Positions 36,028-46,566 of a stretch of 64,000 nucleotides of DNA are shown here, one piece after another (positions within the stretch are counted from its first letter, which is position 1; each line of letters begins with the position of its first letter). The notes below the pieces were generated by a model. It was not told the DNA's origin, did not search any database, and worked only from the letters and a program-made list of their open reading frames with translations. Source of the stretch: Billgrantia lactosivorans (GTDB taxonomy: Bacteria > Pseudomonadota > Gammaproteobacteria > Pseudomonadales > Halomonadaceae); NCBI RefSeq assembly GCF_003254665.1, contig NZ_QHGY01000011.1, positions 44,959 to 108,958 on the forward strand. The letters run 5' to 3'. The position numbers and the translations under genes are program-made.

Positions 36028-37056
36028 ATGAAACGCTTGCTGACTCGCTGCCTGCTGGCGGCATCCATCGCCAGCGTCACCGCTGCCTCGGCGCAAGCCG
36101 CGACCACCCTGCGCATGGCCCACTTCTGGCCGGGAGCCTCGGGCATCAACGAGGACATCTTCGAGGCCTGGGCGGCCACCATCGAGGAGGAGTCGGGCGG
36201 GGAGCTCGAGGTCGAGATGTTCCCCTCCGGCACCCTGGCCAAGCCCGACGCCATCTACGAGGCGGTGGAGAACGGCATCGCCGACATCGGCGCCACTGCC
36301 CAGGGCTACACCGCCGGACGCTTCCCGCTGTCGCAGGTCGTCGAGCTGCCGGGGGTGGCGACCACCGCGCCCCAGGGCGCCTGCGTGCTGCAGACCCTGT
36401 TCGACGAGGGCCACCTCGACAGCGAGTACGAAGACACCCGCCCACTGTTCATGTTCACCACCGGGCCGGGCTACATCCACACCCTCGACACCGACGTGCA
36501 GACGCCGGCCGACCTGGAAGGGCTGCGCATCCGACGTCCCACCGCGGTGGCCGGGGATATCCTCGAGAACATGGGCGCCAACCCCACCGGCATGCCGGCG
36601 CCGGACATCTACACCGCCATGCAGCGCGGCGTGCTGGACGGCCTCAGCTTCCCCTGGGAGGGCATGAAGGTATTCCGCCTCAACGAGCTGGCCGAGTACC
36701 ACACCCAGGTGCCGTTCTACACCCTGATCTTCGTCGCCACCATGAGCCAGCGTACCTATGACAGCCTGAGCCCGGAGCAGCAGGAGGTCATCGACGCCAA
36801 CTCCGGCATGCGCTGGGCCGAGAAGGCCGGCGAGGTCTTCCACGCCCTGGACGAGGCGGGCAAGCAGGAGGCCGAGGAGGCTGGCCACACCATCCGCGTC
36901 GTCGACAATCCCCTCGAGAACGATGAGTGGAGTGCGCCGCTGCAGCAGGGCATCGACGACTATCTCGCCGAGCTCGAGGAACGCGGCCTGCCGGGCCAGG
37001 AGGTCTACGAGGCGGCGCTGGCGGCCAGTGAGGCTTGCGCTACCGGCCAGGAGTAA
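36028..37056 (+). CDS. TRAP transporter substrate-binding protein (DctP)
   Basis: A 342-residue periplasmic binding protein with a signal peptide ending AQA near residue 24. It is a close relative of the orphan binding protein at 31789. CCGGAGGA precedes the ATG. It heads a complete DctP-Q-M operon between vanR and the pobA regulator, with a GTTCG-type operator upstream. A substrate such as 4-hydroxybenzoate, protocatechuate or vanillate is likely but not fixed by sequence. Confidence 0.87.
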   Translation: MKRLLTRCLLAASIASVTAASAQAATTLRMAHFWPGASGINEDIFEAWAATIEEESGGELEVEMFPSGTLAKPDAIYEAVENGIADIGATAQGYTAGRFPLSQVVELPGVATTAPQGACVLQTLFDEGHLDSEYEDTRPLFMFTTGPGYIHTLDTDVQTPADLEGLRIRRPTAVAGDILENMGANPTGMPAPDIYTAMQRGVLDGLSFPWEGMKVFRLNELAEYHTQVPFYTLIFVATMSQRTYDSLSPEQQEVIDANSGMRWAEKAGEVFHALDEAGKQEAEEAGHTIRVVDNPLENDEWSAPLQQGIDDYLAELEERGLPGQEVYEAALAASEACATGQE

Positions 37057-37062
37057 GCGCTT

Positions 37063-37590
37063 ATGCAACTCGCCCTGGAAAGGGCCAGCCACTGGCTGGC
37101 CCTCGCCTGCCGTTTCGTCGCCGGCGTTGCGCTGGCGGCGATGCTGGCGGTGACGATCGCCGATGTCGGCACCCGCTATCTGGCACGCGCCACCGAGGGG
37201 GTCGTGTCGCTGCGCGTCAGCGGCAGCGTCGAGCTGGTCAGCTACCTGATGCTCTGCGCACTGCTGGCTGCCATGGCGGCCAACGTGGAGAAGAGCCAGG
37301 TGGTGGTCGAGGCCTTCTCCCACGGGCTGCCCCAAGGCCTGAAGAATCGCCTGCACGGGGTCTACCTGCTCGGCTTCGCGGGCCTGGGGCTGGTGCTCTT
37401 CATCGGCCTGCTCGACTCGGCCACCGCGGCCGCCCGCCATGGCGAGGTCACCCAGGACCTGCGCCTGCCGATGGGGCCCATCTACACGGTGGCCGCCGGC
37501 CTGAGCCTGCTGCTGGGGCTGCGCAGTCTGCTGAATGCCATACTCAGCGCCGTCTTCGGCGCCGAAGGGGAGGTCTCCCATGGGGAGTGA
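37063..37590 (+). CDS. TRAP transporter small membrane subunit (DctQ)
   Basis: A 175-residue protein with four predicted membrane segments (first about 15-35) and DctQ-like features. It begins 6 bases after the DctP stop and overlaps the DctM gene by 11 bases, so the three are tightly coupled. Confidence 0.83.
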   Translation: MQLALERASHWLALACRFVAGVALAAMLAVTIADVGTRYLARATEGVVSLRVSGSVELVSYLMLCALLAAMAANVEKSQVVVEAFSHGLPQGLKNRLHGVYLLGFAGLGLVLFIGLLDSATAAARHGEVTQDLRLPMGPIYTVAAGLSLLLGLRSLLNAILSAVFGAEGEVSHGE

Positions 37591-38866
37591 AACGATCGGT
37601 GCCCTGGGCCTTGGCCTGCTGCTGCTGCTGATGGTCCTGAGGGTGCCGGTGGCGTTGACCATGCTGATCGTCGGCGTGGTCGGGTTCGCCCAGATCGTCA
37701 GCTGGGGGGCGGCCATCGCCCAGCTCAAGACCGTGCCCGTCGAGGTGCTCTCGAACTACAGTTTCAGCGCCGTGCCGATGTTCATCCTGATGGGGGTACT
37801 GGCGGCACACTCCGGCATGGCCGGCAAGCTGTTCCACTCCACCCGGGTGATCTGCGGCGGCTGGAAGGGCGGCCTGGCGATCGCCGCCGTGGGTTCCTGC
37901 GGCGTCTTCTCGGCGATCTCCGGCTCCTCGCTGGCCACCGCCAGCACCATGACCCGGGTCGCCCTGCCGGAGATGGAGCGCTACGGCTACCACCGGGGGC
38001 TGGCCACCGGGGCGCTGGCCGCCGGCGGCACGCTCGGCATCATGATTCCACCGAGTATCGCCCTGCTGATCTACGCCATCCTCACCGAGCAGTCGGTGGG
38101 CGACATGTTCATGGCCGGGCTGGTGCCGGGGCTGATGGGGCTGGTCATGTACGCGCTCACGGTCAGCGTGGTGATGCGCCTCAGGCCCTCGCTGGCCGTG
38201 GCCGGCGAACCCACCGGCCTGAAGGAGAAACTGGCCTCCCTGGGTGGCCTGGTGCCCTTCTTCGCCGTGTTCCTGGTCATGATCCTGGGCATCTACTTCG
38301 GTGCCTTCACGCCCACCGAGGGGGCCAGCGTCGGCGCCTTCGCCACGCTGCTCTACGCCTGCTACAAGGGCATGCGGCTGGCCGGGCTGTGGCAGAGCGT
38401 GCAGGAGACCCTGGCGCTCTCCGCGGTGGTCTTCTTCATGCTGGTCGGTGCCGAGATGCTGGGCTACTTCATCTCGGTGTCGCGCATCTCGTTCACCATC
38501 ACCGATCTGCTCGGGGGCATGGACCTGACGCCCTTCGCCGTGGTGCTGTGCATCCTGCTGCTCTACTTCGTGCTCGGCATGTTCATGGATTCCATCGCCA
38601 TGCTGGTGATCACCGTGCCAGTGGTGTTCCCGATCATCCAGGCGCTGGGCATCGACCCGGTGTGGTTCGGCATCATCACCGTGCTGACCGTCGAGCTGGG
38701 CCTGATCACGCCGCCGGTGGGCATGAACGTCTTCGTCATCAAGGCGATGGCGCCCCACGTGGGGCTGGGCGAGATCTTTCGCGGCGTGGCGCCCTTCATC
38801 GTCTCCGATCTCCTGCGCCTGAGCCTGCTGCTCGCCTTCCCGATCCTGTCCCTGTGGATGCTTTAG
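37580..38866 (+). CDS. TRAP transporter large membrane subunit (DctM)
   Basis: A 428-residue permease with about twelve membrane segments and family motifs GGTLGIMIPPSIALLIYA and GLITPPVGMNVFVIKA. The start at 37580 has GGGGAGG in the end of the DctQ gene. It ends 13 bases before the convergent AraC-type regulator. Confidence 0.88.
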   Translation: MGSETIGALGLGLLLLLMVLRVPVALTMLIVGVVGFAQIVSWGAAIAQLKTVPVEVLSNYSFSAVPMFILMGVLAAHSGMAGKLFHSTRVICGGWKGGLAIAAVGSCGVFSAISGSSLATASTMTRVALPEMERYGYHRGLATGALAAGGTLGIMIPPSIALLIYAILTEQSVGDMFMAGLVPGLMGLVMYALTVSVVMRLRPSLAVAGEPTGLKEKLASLGGLVPFFAVFLVMILGIYFGAFTPTEGASVGAFATLLYACYKGMRLAGLWQSVQETLALSAVVFFMLVGAEMLGYFISVSRISFTITDLLGGMDLTPFAVVLCILLLYFVLGMFMDSIAMLVITVPVVFPIIQALGIDPVWFGIITVLTVELGLITPPVGMNVFVIKAMAPHVGLGEIFRGVAPFIVSDLLRLSLLLAFPILSLWML

Positions 38867-38879
38867 CCGCGGGCACGGC

Positions 38880-39812
38880 TCACCTGCTCGGTGTGCCGTG
38901 CCCGGCGCCCGCGCGCCCATGCTGCCGCAGCCGGAAGTCGCGCGGCGAGAGCCCGGTGTTGCGCTTGAAGAAGCGGGTGAAGTAGGCCGGCTCGGAGAAG
39001 CCGAGGCTGTCGGCGACCTGGCTGATGGTCATGTTGGTGTAGGTGAGCTGGCGCTTGGCCTCCAGCAGCAGGCGCTCATGCAGCAGCTGCAGCGCGCTGC
39101 GGTCGGCCAGGCGGCGGCACAGCGCGTTGAGGTGGGCGCTGCTCATGCCGAGCTGCTCGGCGAAGCGCTCGACGCTGGGCTGCTGGCGATACTGCGCCTC
39201 GATCAGCGCCTGGAAGCTCGCCAGATGCTCGTGCCCGCGGTCGCGCTGGCGTACTCCCGGGGCGCTGCCGGACAAGCCGTGAGGTTCGGCCAGCCGCGCC
39301 AGCGCGACCGTCAGGGCCTCGATCAGCGCGCCCAGCATGTGGTCGCGCCCCGCTGCGGGCTGGCGATACTCGGCGTCGATCTCGGCCACCAGGGTGGCCA
39401 GGCGTCGCGCCTGCGATGGCAGCTTCAGGAGGTGATATTCGGCGTGCCGCAGCACCTGGGCCTGTGCTCCGAGCCGCTGGCCCAGCTGTTCGGCCAGCGG
39501 CTGCGCCAGGGTGACGATGTGCCCCTCGATATCCTCCGAAAAACGAAAGCCGTGGATGGACAGCGCCGGCACCACGATCGCCAGCGGCCCCCGCAGGGCG
39601 TGCCGGGTGCCCTCCAGCTCCAGTTCGACCTGGCCGCTGGCGACATGCAGCACGTGCACCAGATCGGCATGCCGGTGGGGGCGGATGTGCCAGTCGTGCA
39701 GCCGGCTGCGCTCGGGGATCGACTCGCAGTGCAGCAGGTCCGGCGTCGGCCAGTGGCGGGTTTCGCCGTAGAGCTTGAAAACGGGGACGGCAGTCTCCGA
39801 GACGGGCTGCAT
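38880..39812 (-). CDS. pobC: AraC-family regulator of pobA
   Basis: A 310-residue AraC/XylS regulator: an N-terminal cupin-like sensor (HIRPHRHADLVHVLHVASGQVELELEG) and two helix-turn-helix motifs at about 215-300 (AEQLGMSSAHLNALCRRL; ISQVADSLGFSEPAYFTRFFKRNTGLSPRDFR). GGAGG precedes the ATG. It is divergent from pobA, the arrangement of the PobC/PobR-type activators that respond to 4-hydroxybenzoate. The symbol is given by context and family. Confidence 0.78.
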   Translation of the reverse strand: MQPVSETAVPVFKLYGETRHWPTPDLLHCESIPERSRLHDWHIRPHRHADLVHVLHVASGQVELELEGTRHALRGPLAIVVPALSIHGFRFSEDIEGHIVTLAQPLAEQLGQRLGAQAQVLRHAEYHLLKLPSQARRLATLVAEIDAEYRQPAAGRDHMLGALIEALTVALARLAEPHGLSGSAPGVRQRDRGHEHLASFQALIEAQYRQQPSVERFAEQLGMSSAHLNALCRRLADRSALQLLHERLLLEAKRQLTYTNMTISQVADSLGFSEPAYFTRFFKRNTGLSPRDFRLRQHGRAGAGHGTPSR

Positions 39813-39838
39813 GTGGCGCCTCCTCGATGGCGAGTACG

Positions 39839-39873
39839 ACCAAAGTCGATTGTCGATGCCTAAAATGTCCAAG
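39839..39873 (+). promoter_or_regulatory. Composite motif between the AraC regulator and pobA
   Basis: ACCAAAGTC (39839-39847), 19 bases, GTCCAAG (39867-39873). The same pair with equal spacing occurs before vdh at 15971-16005. Its place in the divergent region makes it a candidate site for the AraC-type regulator. Confidence 0.5.
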
Positions 39874-39896
39874 TGTTGATGTCGATCATGCCTTAA

Positions 39897-41147
<1,251 letters not shown>

Positions 41148-41172
41148 GGCTGCCGTCCCAAGCTTCCTCCTT

Positions 41173-41206
41173 GCCCGGGTCCCGGTGGTTGGCCCGGGCT
41201 TTTTCA
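41173..41206 (+). terminator. Intrinsic terminator after pobA
   Basis: Stem GCCCGGG (41173-41179) with CCCGGGC (41193-41199), then TTTTTC. Confidence 0.75.
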
Positions 41207-41294
41207 TGGCAGAAGCCGACTGCCAGGCTAAGACTAAGGTCGGGTTTGGGACGCCGCCTGAAACACAGTACTCTCGCTGACAGTGCGAATATAT

Positions 41295-41309
41295 GTACGC
41301 TTGGCGAAC
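41295..41309. promoter_or_regulatory. GTTCG-type operator before the TTT transporter operon
   Basis: GTACG-N5-CGAAC, one base from the GTTCG-N5-CGAAC operator before catI, placed 30 bases upstream of the first gene. An ACTAAGGTC motif lies at 41233-41241. Binding is inferred. Confidence 0.45.
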
Positions 41310-41338
41310 AATTGGACCGACTACAATGAGGTGGCGTG

Positions 41339-42325
41339 ATGACTAGCTTATGGAAAACGGCATGCCTGGCCGCATGCAGCGGTGGTCTGGCTCTGGCAGT
41401 GTCCGTATCGACGGCCCAGGCCGATGAGTGGCCGACCGACGACGTCCGTCTCGTCGTCCCCTATGCCCCGGGCGGCACCACCGACGTGCTCTCGCGCCGC
41501 GTCGCCGACCTGCTGCAGGAGGAACTGGACACCAACGTGGTGGTGGAGAACCGGCCGGGCGCGGGCTCCACGGTGGCCACCGGCCGCCTGGCGCGCGGTG
41601 GCCGCGACGCCGATCACACCATCCTGATGGCCTCCCCTGGCCACACCATCGGCGCGGCGATCTATCCCGACCTGGCCTACGATCCGGTCGAGGACTTCGT
41701 CTTCCTGCAGAACCTGATCGATATCCCCAACGTGATGGTAGTGCCGGCGGACAGCCCCTACGATAGCGTGGAGGAGTTCGTCGAGGCGGCCAAGCAGGAA
41801 AACATGACGTTCAGCCATAGCGGGGTGGGCAGTTCGATCCACATGTCGGGCGAGCTGTTCAAGACCCTGACCGAGACCAACATGACGGCCGTGCCGTTCG
41901 CCGGCAGCGGCGCGGCGCTGCCGGCCCTGCTGGGCGGCGACGTCGACGTGTCGTTCGAGAACATGCCGACCGTGCTGTCGCACATCAACTCCGGCGACCT
42001 GAAGGCCCTGGCCGTCACCTCCGCCGAGCGTTCCGAGCACCTGCCGGACGTGCCGACGCTGAGCGAAGTCGGCGACCATAATCTGGATCAGTTCGTCACT
42101 ACCGCCTGGTTCGGCCTGATCGCCCACGAATCCTTCCCGCAGGAGGCGCAGGACGCCATGCGCGAGGCCCTCGATACCGTGATGCAGCGCGAGGAGTTCC
42201 TCGACTTCGCCGAGCAGCTGGGCGCCGAGCCCGGCCAGGTCGCCGGCGAGGAGTTCAAGCAGTTCATCGCCGAGGAGGTGGAGCGCTGGCAGGACGTCGC
42301 CGACCAGGCGGATATCAGCCAGTAA
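41339..42325 (+). CDS. Tripartite tricarboxylate transporter binding protein (TctC/Bug)
   Basis: A 328-residue periplasmic binding protein with a signal peptide ending AQA near residue 28. The mature start, DEWPTDDVRLVVPYAPGGTTDVLSR, is the typical Bug-family strand and carboxylate-binding loop. ATG at 41339 is used; a GTG one codon earlier is possible. It heads a TctC-B-A operon that continues into a CoA-transferase gene. Confidence 0.88.
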   Translation: MTSLWKTACLAACSGGLALAVSVSTAQADEWPTDDVRLVVPYAPGGTTDVLSRRVADLLQEELDTNVVVENRPGAGSTVATGRLARGGRDADHTILMASPGHTIGAAIYPDLAYDPVEDFVFLQNLIDIPNVMVVPADSPYDSVEEFVEAAKQENMTFSHSGVGSSIHMSGELFKTLTETNMTAVPFAGSGAALPALLGGDVDVSFENMPTVLSHINSGDLKALAVTSAERSEHLPDVPTLSEVGDHNLDQFVTTAWFGLIAHESFPQEAQDAMREALDTVMQREEFLDFAEQLGAEPGQVAGEEFKQFIAEEVERWQDVADQADISQ

Positions 42326-42399
42326 CGCCTTGACTGTTCCAACCAGCGGTGAGGCGAGGGCGATGTCCTCGCCTCACCTGTTTTTCCAGGGAGGTGGTG

Positions 42400-42900
42400 A
42401 TGACGACACCCGTTCACAAGCGCGTCGGGCCGATACGCGACCGGGGCGACGTCCTGGCCGGCGTCGTGTCACTGATCGCTTCCGCCATTCTGTTGTTCTA
42501 TCTGGTGCCCAACTACATCGGCGAGCCACCGATCCTCGAGAGTGCCATGATGTCGCCGCGCTGGCTGCCGCGCATCGTGGGCTGGCTGCTGCTCGGCTTT
42601 TCCCTGCTGCTGATCGTGCAGGGGCTGCTGGTCGACAACAGCGACAAGGAGGACGGCCGACGCATCGAGAAGGGGCCACGGCGGCGCTTTGCCCTGATGG
42701 TGACGGCGCTGGTGGTCTATGTGGCGCTGTTCGAGGCGCTGGGCGCGGTGATCAGCGGTATCCTCGCCACGCTGCTGCTGTTCGTCGCCCATCCGGTGCG
42801 CACCTGGTGGGTCTATGGCCTGGCCATCGTCTTCCCTGTCGTGGTCACCTTCCTCTTCGTCAAGGTCATGAACGTGCCGCTGCCGCTGATGCCGTTCTGA
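42400..42900 (+). CDS. Tripartite tricarboxylate transporter small subunit (TctB)
   Basis: A 166-residue protein with four predicted membrane segments after a basic N-terminus. AGGGAGG precedes the start. Position between TctC and TctA and the hydrophobic pattern match TctB. Confidence 0.82.
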   Translation: MTTPVHKRVGPIRDRGDVLAGVVSLIASAILLFYLVPNYIGEPPILESAMMSPRWLPRIVGWLLLGFSLLLIVQGLLVDNSDKEDGRRIEKGPRRRFALMVTALVVYVALFEALGAVISGILATLLLFVAHPVRTWWVYGLAIVFPVVVTFLFVKVMNVPLPLMPF

Positions 42901-42926
42901 TCGCTTTTCCTGGTGCTAGCTGACGT

Positions 42927-44432
42927 ATGGATATCGCTTCGGAAGTCCTGCAACTCTTCCTCCAGCCGGAGAATTTCCTGGCCATTGCGCTGGGGGTCGT
43001 GATCGGCGTGGTGGTGGGGTCCATCCCCGGCCTGACCGCCACCATGGCGGTGGCACTGGCGCTGCCCTTCACCTTTTCCATGGAGCCGGTCGCCGCCATC
43101 CTGTTGCTGGTGGGGATCTACAAGGGGGGCATGTACGGTGGCTCGATCACCGCCATCCTGATCCGCACGCCCGGTTCGCCCGCGTCGGCCTGCACCCTGC
43201 TCGACGGCTACCCGATGGCCCAGCAGGGGCACGCCAAGAAGGCGCTCAAGATGGCGCTCTACTCCTCGGTGATCGCCGACTTCATTTCCAACATCGCGCT
43301 GATCTTCTTTGCCGCCTATTTGGCCAAGATTGCCCTGAACTTCGGCGCCCCCGAATTCTTCTGGCTGATCTGCTTCTCGCTGACCATCATCATCTCGCTG
43401 GCCAGTGGCTCGATGATCAAGGGCCTGCTGGCCGCATTGTGCGGCCTCCTGCTCTCGCTGGTGGGGCTGGACGAGGTCTATGGCTCGCAGCGGCTGACCT
43501 TCGGCAACTACAACCTGATGGACTCGATCTCGTTCATCCCGTTGCTCATCGGGCTGTTCGCCATCCCCGAGATCATCGAGTTCTACCGCAAGAAGGCGCT
43601 GCCGCACATCAAGGCCAAGGCAAGCGGCGCCAGCGTGACCCTCGCCGAGATGAAACGAAGCCTGAAGACCATCATCCGCGGCAGCCTGATCGGCGTGATC
43701 ATCGGGGCGATCCCCGGCACCGGCGCGACCGCGGCAGCCTTCATCTCCTACAGCGATGCCCGCCGGCGTTCGCCCAACAAGGCCAATTTCGGCAAGGGCG
43801 AGGTCGAGGGCGTGGCGGCCTCCGAATCCGGCAACAACGGGGTGGCGGGGGCGACCATGATCCCGCTGCTGTCGCTGGGCATTCCCGGCGACGTGATCAC
43901 CGCCATCATCCTCGGCGCCTTCATGGTGCATGGGCTCACGCCCGGTCCGGTCATGTTCCAGGAGAACCTGCCGCTGATCTACGCGCTGTTCATGGGCATC
44001 ATGTTCAGCTCGCTGGTGCTGCTGGCGGTGGGTAACGGTGCCATCAAGTACTTCTCGCTGATCGCCGACATTCCCAAGGAGATCCTCTTTCCCATCGTGC
44101 TGATGTTCTGCGTCTACGGTGCCTACGCGGTGAACAACGACACCTTCGACGTGTGGCTGATGCTGGGCTTCGGCGTGCTGGGCTATGTCTTCAACCGCGC
44201 CGCCATTCCCGCCGCCCCGTTCCTGATCGGCTTCATCCTGGGGCCGATGTTCGAGGACAACCTGCGCCGCTCGCTGCTGATCGGCGGCAACGACCTGTCG
44301 ATCTTCGTGCGCGGCCCGATCACCTGGTTCTTCATCGCCCTGACGCTGGGCTCCATCCTGCTGGCGCTGTATCGCTATTTCGCTGCGCGTCATCAGTCCG
44401 CGCGCAGCGACACGACCCAGGAGACGCCTTGA
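42927..44432 (+). CDS. Tripartite tricarboxylate transporter large subunit (TctA)
   Basis: A 501-residue permease with about twelve membrane segments. The family signatures GSIPGLTATMAVALALPFTF and GAIPGTGATAAAFISYSDA are both present, as is GIPGDVITAIILGAF. It completes the three-part transporter; the substrate is unknown, with an aromatic or other organic acid expected. Confidence 0.9.
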   Translation: MDIASEVLQLFLQPENFLAIALGVVIGVVVGSIPGLTATMAVALALPFTFSMEPVAAILLLVGIYKGGMYGGSITAILIRTPGSPASACTLLDGYPMAQQGHAKKALKMALYSSVIADFISNIALIFFAAYLAKIALNFGAPEFFWLICFSLTIIISLASGSMIKGLLAALCGLLLSLVGLDEVYGSQRLTFGNYNLMDSISFIPLLIGLFAIPEIIEFYRKKALPHIKAKASGASVTLAEMKRSLKTIIRGSLIGVIIGAIPGTGATAAAFISYSDARRRSPNKANFGKGEVEGVAASESGNNGVAGATMIPLLSLGIPGDVITAIILGAFMVHGLTPGPVMFQENLPLIYALFMGIMFSSLVLLAVGNGAIKYFSLIADIPKEILFPIVLMFCVYGAYAVNNDTFDVWLMLGFGVLGYVFNRAAIPAAPFLIGFILGPMFEDNLRRSLLIGGNDLSIFVRGPITWFFIALTLGSILLALYRYFAARHQSARSDTTQETP

Positions 44433-44474
44433 GCACCGCGCACGGGCACCACCAAAGCAAGCGGAGACGATGAC

Positions 44475-45698
44475 ATGGCAGGACCGCTGACCGGCCTGCG
44501 GGTGCTCGACCTGAGCCGCGTGATGGCCGGCCCCTGGTGCACCCAGACACTCGCCGACATGGGCGCGGAGGTGATCAAGATCGAGCGCCCGACGAGTGGC
44601 GACGACACGCGCCACTGGGGGCCGCCCTGGCTCAAGGATCGCGACGGCAAGGAGACCCGCGAGTCGGCCTATTACCTGTCGGCCAACCGCGGCAAGCACT
44701 CCGTCACCGTCGACATCGGCAAGCCCGAGGGCCAGGCGCTGGTCCGCGCGCTGGCCGCCGAGAGCGACATCCTGGTGGAGAACTTCAAGAGCGGCGGCCT
44801 GGCGCGCAAGGGGCTCGACTACGCCACCCTCGAGGCCATCAACCCCGGGCTGATCTACTGCTCGATCACCGGCTTCGGCCAGACCGGGCCGATGGCCGCC
44901 ATGGCCGGCTACGACTACCTGATCCAGGCCCAGGGCGGGCTGATGAGCATCACCGGGGCGGCCGACGGCGAACCGGGCGCCGGCCCGCAGCGGGTCGGCA
45001 TGGCGGTGGCGGACCTGACCACCGGCATGAACGCCGCCATCGCCATCCTCGGCGCGCTGCACCATCGCCACCTGACCGGCGAAGGGCAGTACATCGACAT
45101 GGCCCTGCTCGACGTGCAGGTGAGCTGGCTGGCCAACCAGGCGCAGAACTATTTCTGCAGCGGCACGCCACCCACCCGCACCGGCGAGTACCATCCCAAT
45201 CTGGTGCCCTACCAGCCGTTTCCCACCGCCGACGGCGAGAAGGTGATCATTGCCATCGGCAACGACGGCCAGTTCCAGCGCTTCTGCCGGGCGGTGGAGC
45301 GGCCCGAACTGGCCGAGGAGCCGCGCTTCGCCACCAATCCGGCGCGGGTGCGCCACCGCCTCGAGCTGGTGCCGATCATGGTCGAGATCACGCGCCGCCG
45401 CACCGCCGCCGAATGGATGGCGCTGCTGGGCGAGATCGCGGTGCCCTGCGGGCCGATCCAGAACATCGCCCAGGTGTTCGACGACCCCCAGGTCAAGGCG
45501 CGCGAGATGAAGGTCGACCTGGAGTCGCGCCACGGACCGGTGCCCGGCGTGGCCAATCCGATCAAGTATTCGCGCTCTCGCATCGAGTACCGCAAGGCGC
45601 CGCCGGCGCTGGGCGAGGATACCGAGGCCGTGCTGGCGCGACTGCTCGGCAAGGATGCCGAACAGATCGCGGAGCTGCGCCGACGCGGTATCGTCTAG
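44475..45698 (+). CDS. Class III CoA-transferase (CaiB/BaiF family)
   Basis: A 407-residue CaiB/BaiF-type CoA-transferase. The N-terminus GLRVLDLSRVMAGPWCTQTLADMGAEVIKIE is the CoA-binding Rossmann region; the catalytic aspartate is probably Asp180 (GMAVADLTTG). It follows TctA by 42 bases and is likely part of that operon. The transporter would bring in an acid that this enzyme activates. Neither donor nor acceptor can be named from sequence. Confidence 0.86.
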   Translation: MAGPLTGLRVLDLSRVMAGPWCTQTLADMGAEVIKIERPTSGDDTRHWGPPWLKDRDGKETRESAYYLSANRGKHSVTVDIGKPEGQALVRALAAESDILVENFKSGGLARKGLDYATLEAINPGLIYCSITGFGQTGPMAAMAGYDYLIQAQGGLMSITGAADGEPGAGPQRVGMAVADLTTGMNAAIAILGALHHRHLTGEGQYIDMALLDVQVSWLANQAQNYFCSGTPPTRTGEYHPNLVPYQPFPTADGEKVIIAIGNDGQFQRFCRAVERPELAEEPRFATNPARVRHRLELVPIMVEITRRRTAAEWMALLGEIAVPCGPIQNIAQVFDDPQVKAREMKVDLESRHGPVPGVANPIKYSRSRIEYRKAPPALGEDTEAVLARLLGKDAEQIAELRRRGIV

Positions 45699-45703
45699 GG
45701 CAC

Positions 45704-46417
45704 TCAGCCGACGCTGACGCCGCCGCAGACGAACAGGGTCTGGCCGGTGACGAAGCCGCTGCGCGCATCGCAGAAGAAGCTCACCGCCTGGGCCACGTCC
45801 TCGGGTTGGCCCATGCGCCGCGCGGGGATGTTGTCGATGATGCGCCGCGCGCGCTCGGAGTCCGGCGGGTTGTTCTCCCAGAAGGCGCTGGTGGCGATGG
45901 GGCCGGGGGCGACGCAGTTGACGGTGATGCCGTCGCCGGCCAGCTCCAGCGCCCAGGTGCGGGCCATGGACTGCAACGCGCCCTTGGTCGCGCTGTAGAG
46001 GCTGCGCGCCTCCTTGCCCAGCACCACGCGGCTGGCGTTGATCACGATACGACCGTGGCGCCGTTCACGCATGCCCGGCAGCAGGGCCTGGGTGCAGACC
46101 AGCGCCGAGCGCACGTTGAGGTGCATCAGGCGGTCGAAGTCCTCCACCCGCGTGTCGTCGAGCAGCGCCGGCGCGACGATTCCCACGTTATTGACCAGGC
46201 AATCCACGCTGTGGCTCTCGACGATCTCCGCGAGCACCGCCTGGGTGGCTTCCACCTCGGCGAGGTCGACCCGGCGGGCGTCGGCCCTGAGCGACTCGGC
46301 CTCCGGCTCGACAATGTCCAGCACGATGGTGCGATAACCGTCCTGTTGCAGGCGCAGGGCGATCGCCTGGCCGATATTGCGGGCGCCGCCGGTGACGATT
46401 GCGCAGGGTTCACTCAT
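45704..46417 (-). CDS. SDR-family oxidoreductase
   Basis: A 237-residue short-chain dehydrogenase: TGGARNIG cofactor loop near residue 9, NNVG, catalytic YSATK, and CGG near the end. It is convergent with the CoA-transferase gene, 5 bases away. It may act on the same unknown substrate. There are GTACG and GTTCG elements upstream (about 46446-46464), but they do not form the 15-base operator. Confidence 0.82.
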   Translation of the reverse strand: MSEPCAIVTGGARNIGQAIALRLQQDGYRTIVLDIVEPEAESLRADARRVDLAEVEATQAVLAEIVESHSVDCLVNNVGIVAPALLDDTRVEDFDRLMHLNVRSALVCTQALLPGMRERRHGRIVINASRVVLGKEARSLYSATKGALQSMARTWALELAGDGITVNCVAPGPIATSAFWENNPPDSERARRIIDNIPARRMGQPEDVAQAVSFFCDARSGFVTGQTLFVCGGVSVG

Positions 46418-46566
46418 GTTCGGTTCCGTTTGGCTGTCGTGTGCGGTACGCGTACGTTAGTTCGCTATGGTTTCGCTCCGGCAGCCGCATCACAACCCGA
46501 CCTTGGTCAAACCCTGCGTGCGCGCCGGGACGACTTCCCGCCAACGAGACATGATAGGCTGAGCCA

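Noticed and set aside
42813..45533. 900-residue minus-strand frame opposite tctA and the CoA-transferase gene
   Set aside because: Antisense shadow of two well-supported genes; no domain is visible.
46441..46480. Another GTTCG operator before the SDR at 45704
   Set aside because: GTACG and GTTCG elements occur but not in the 15-base inverted arrangement seen at the other sites.
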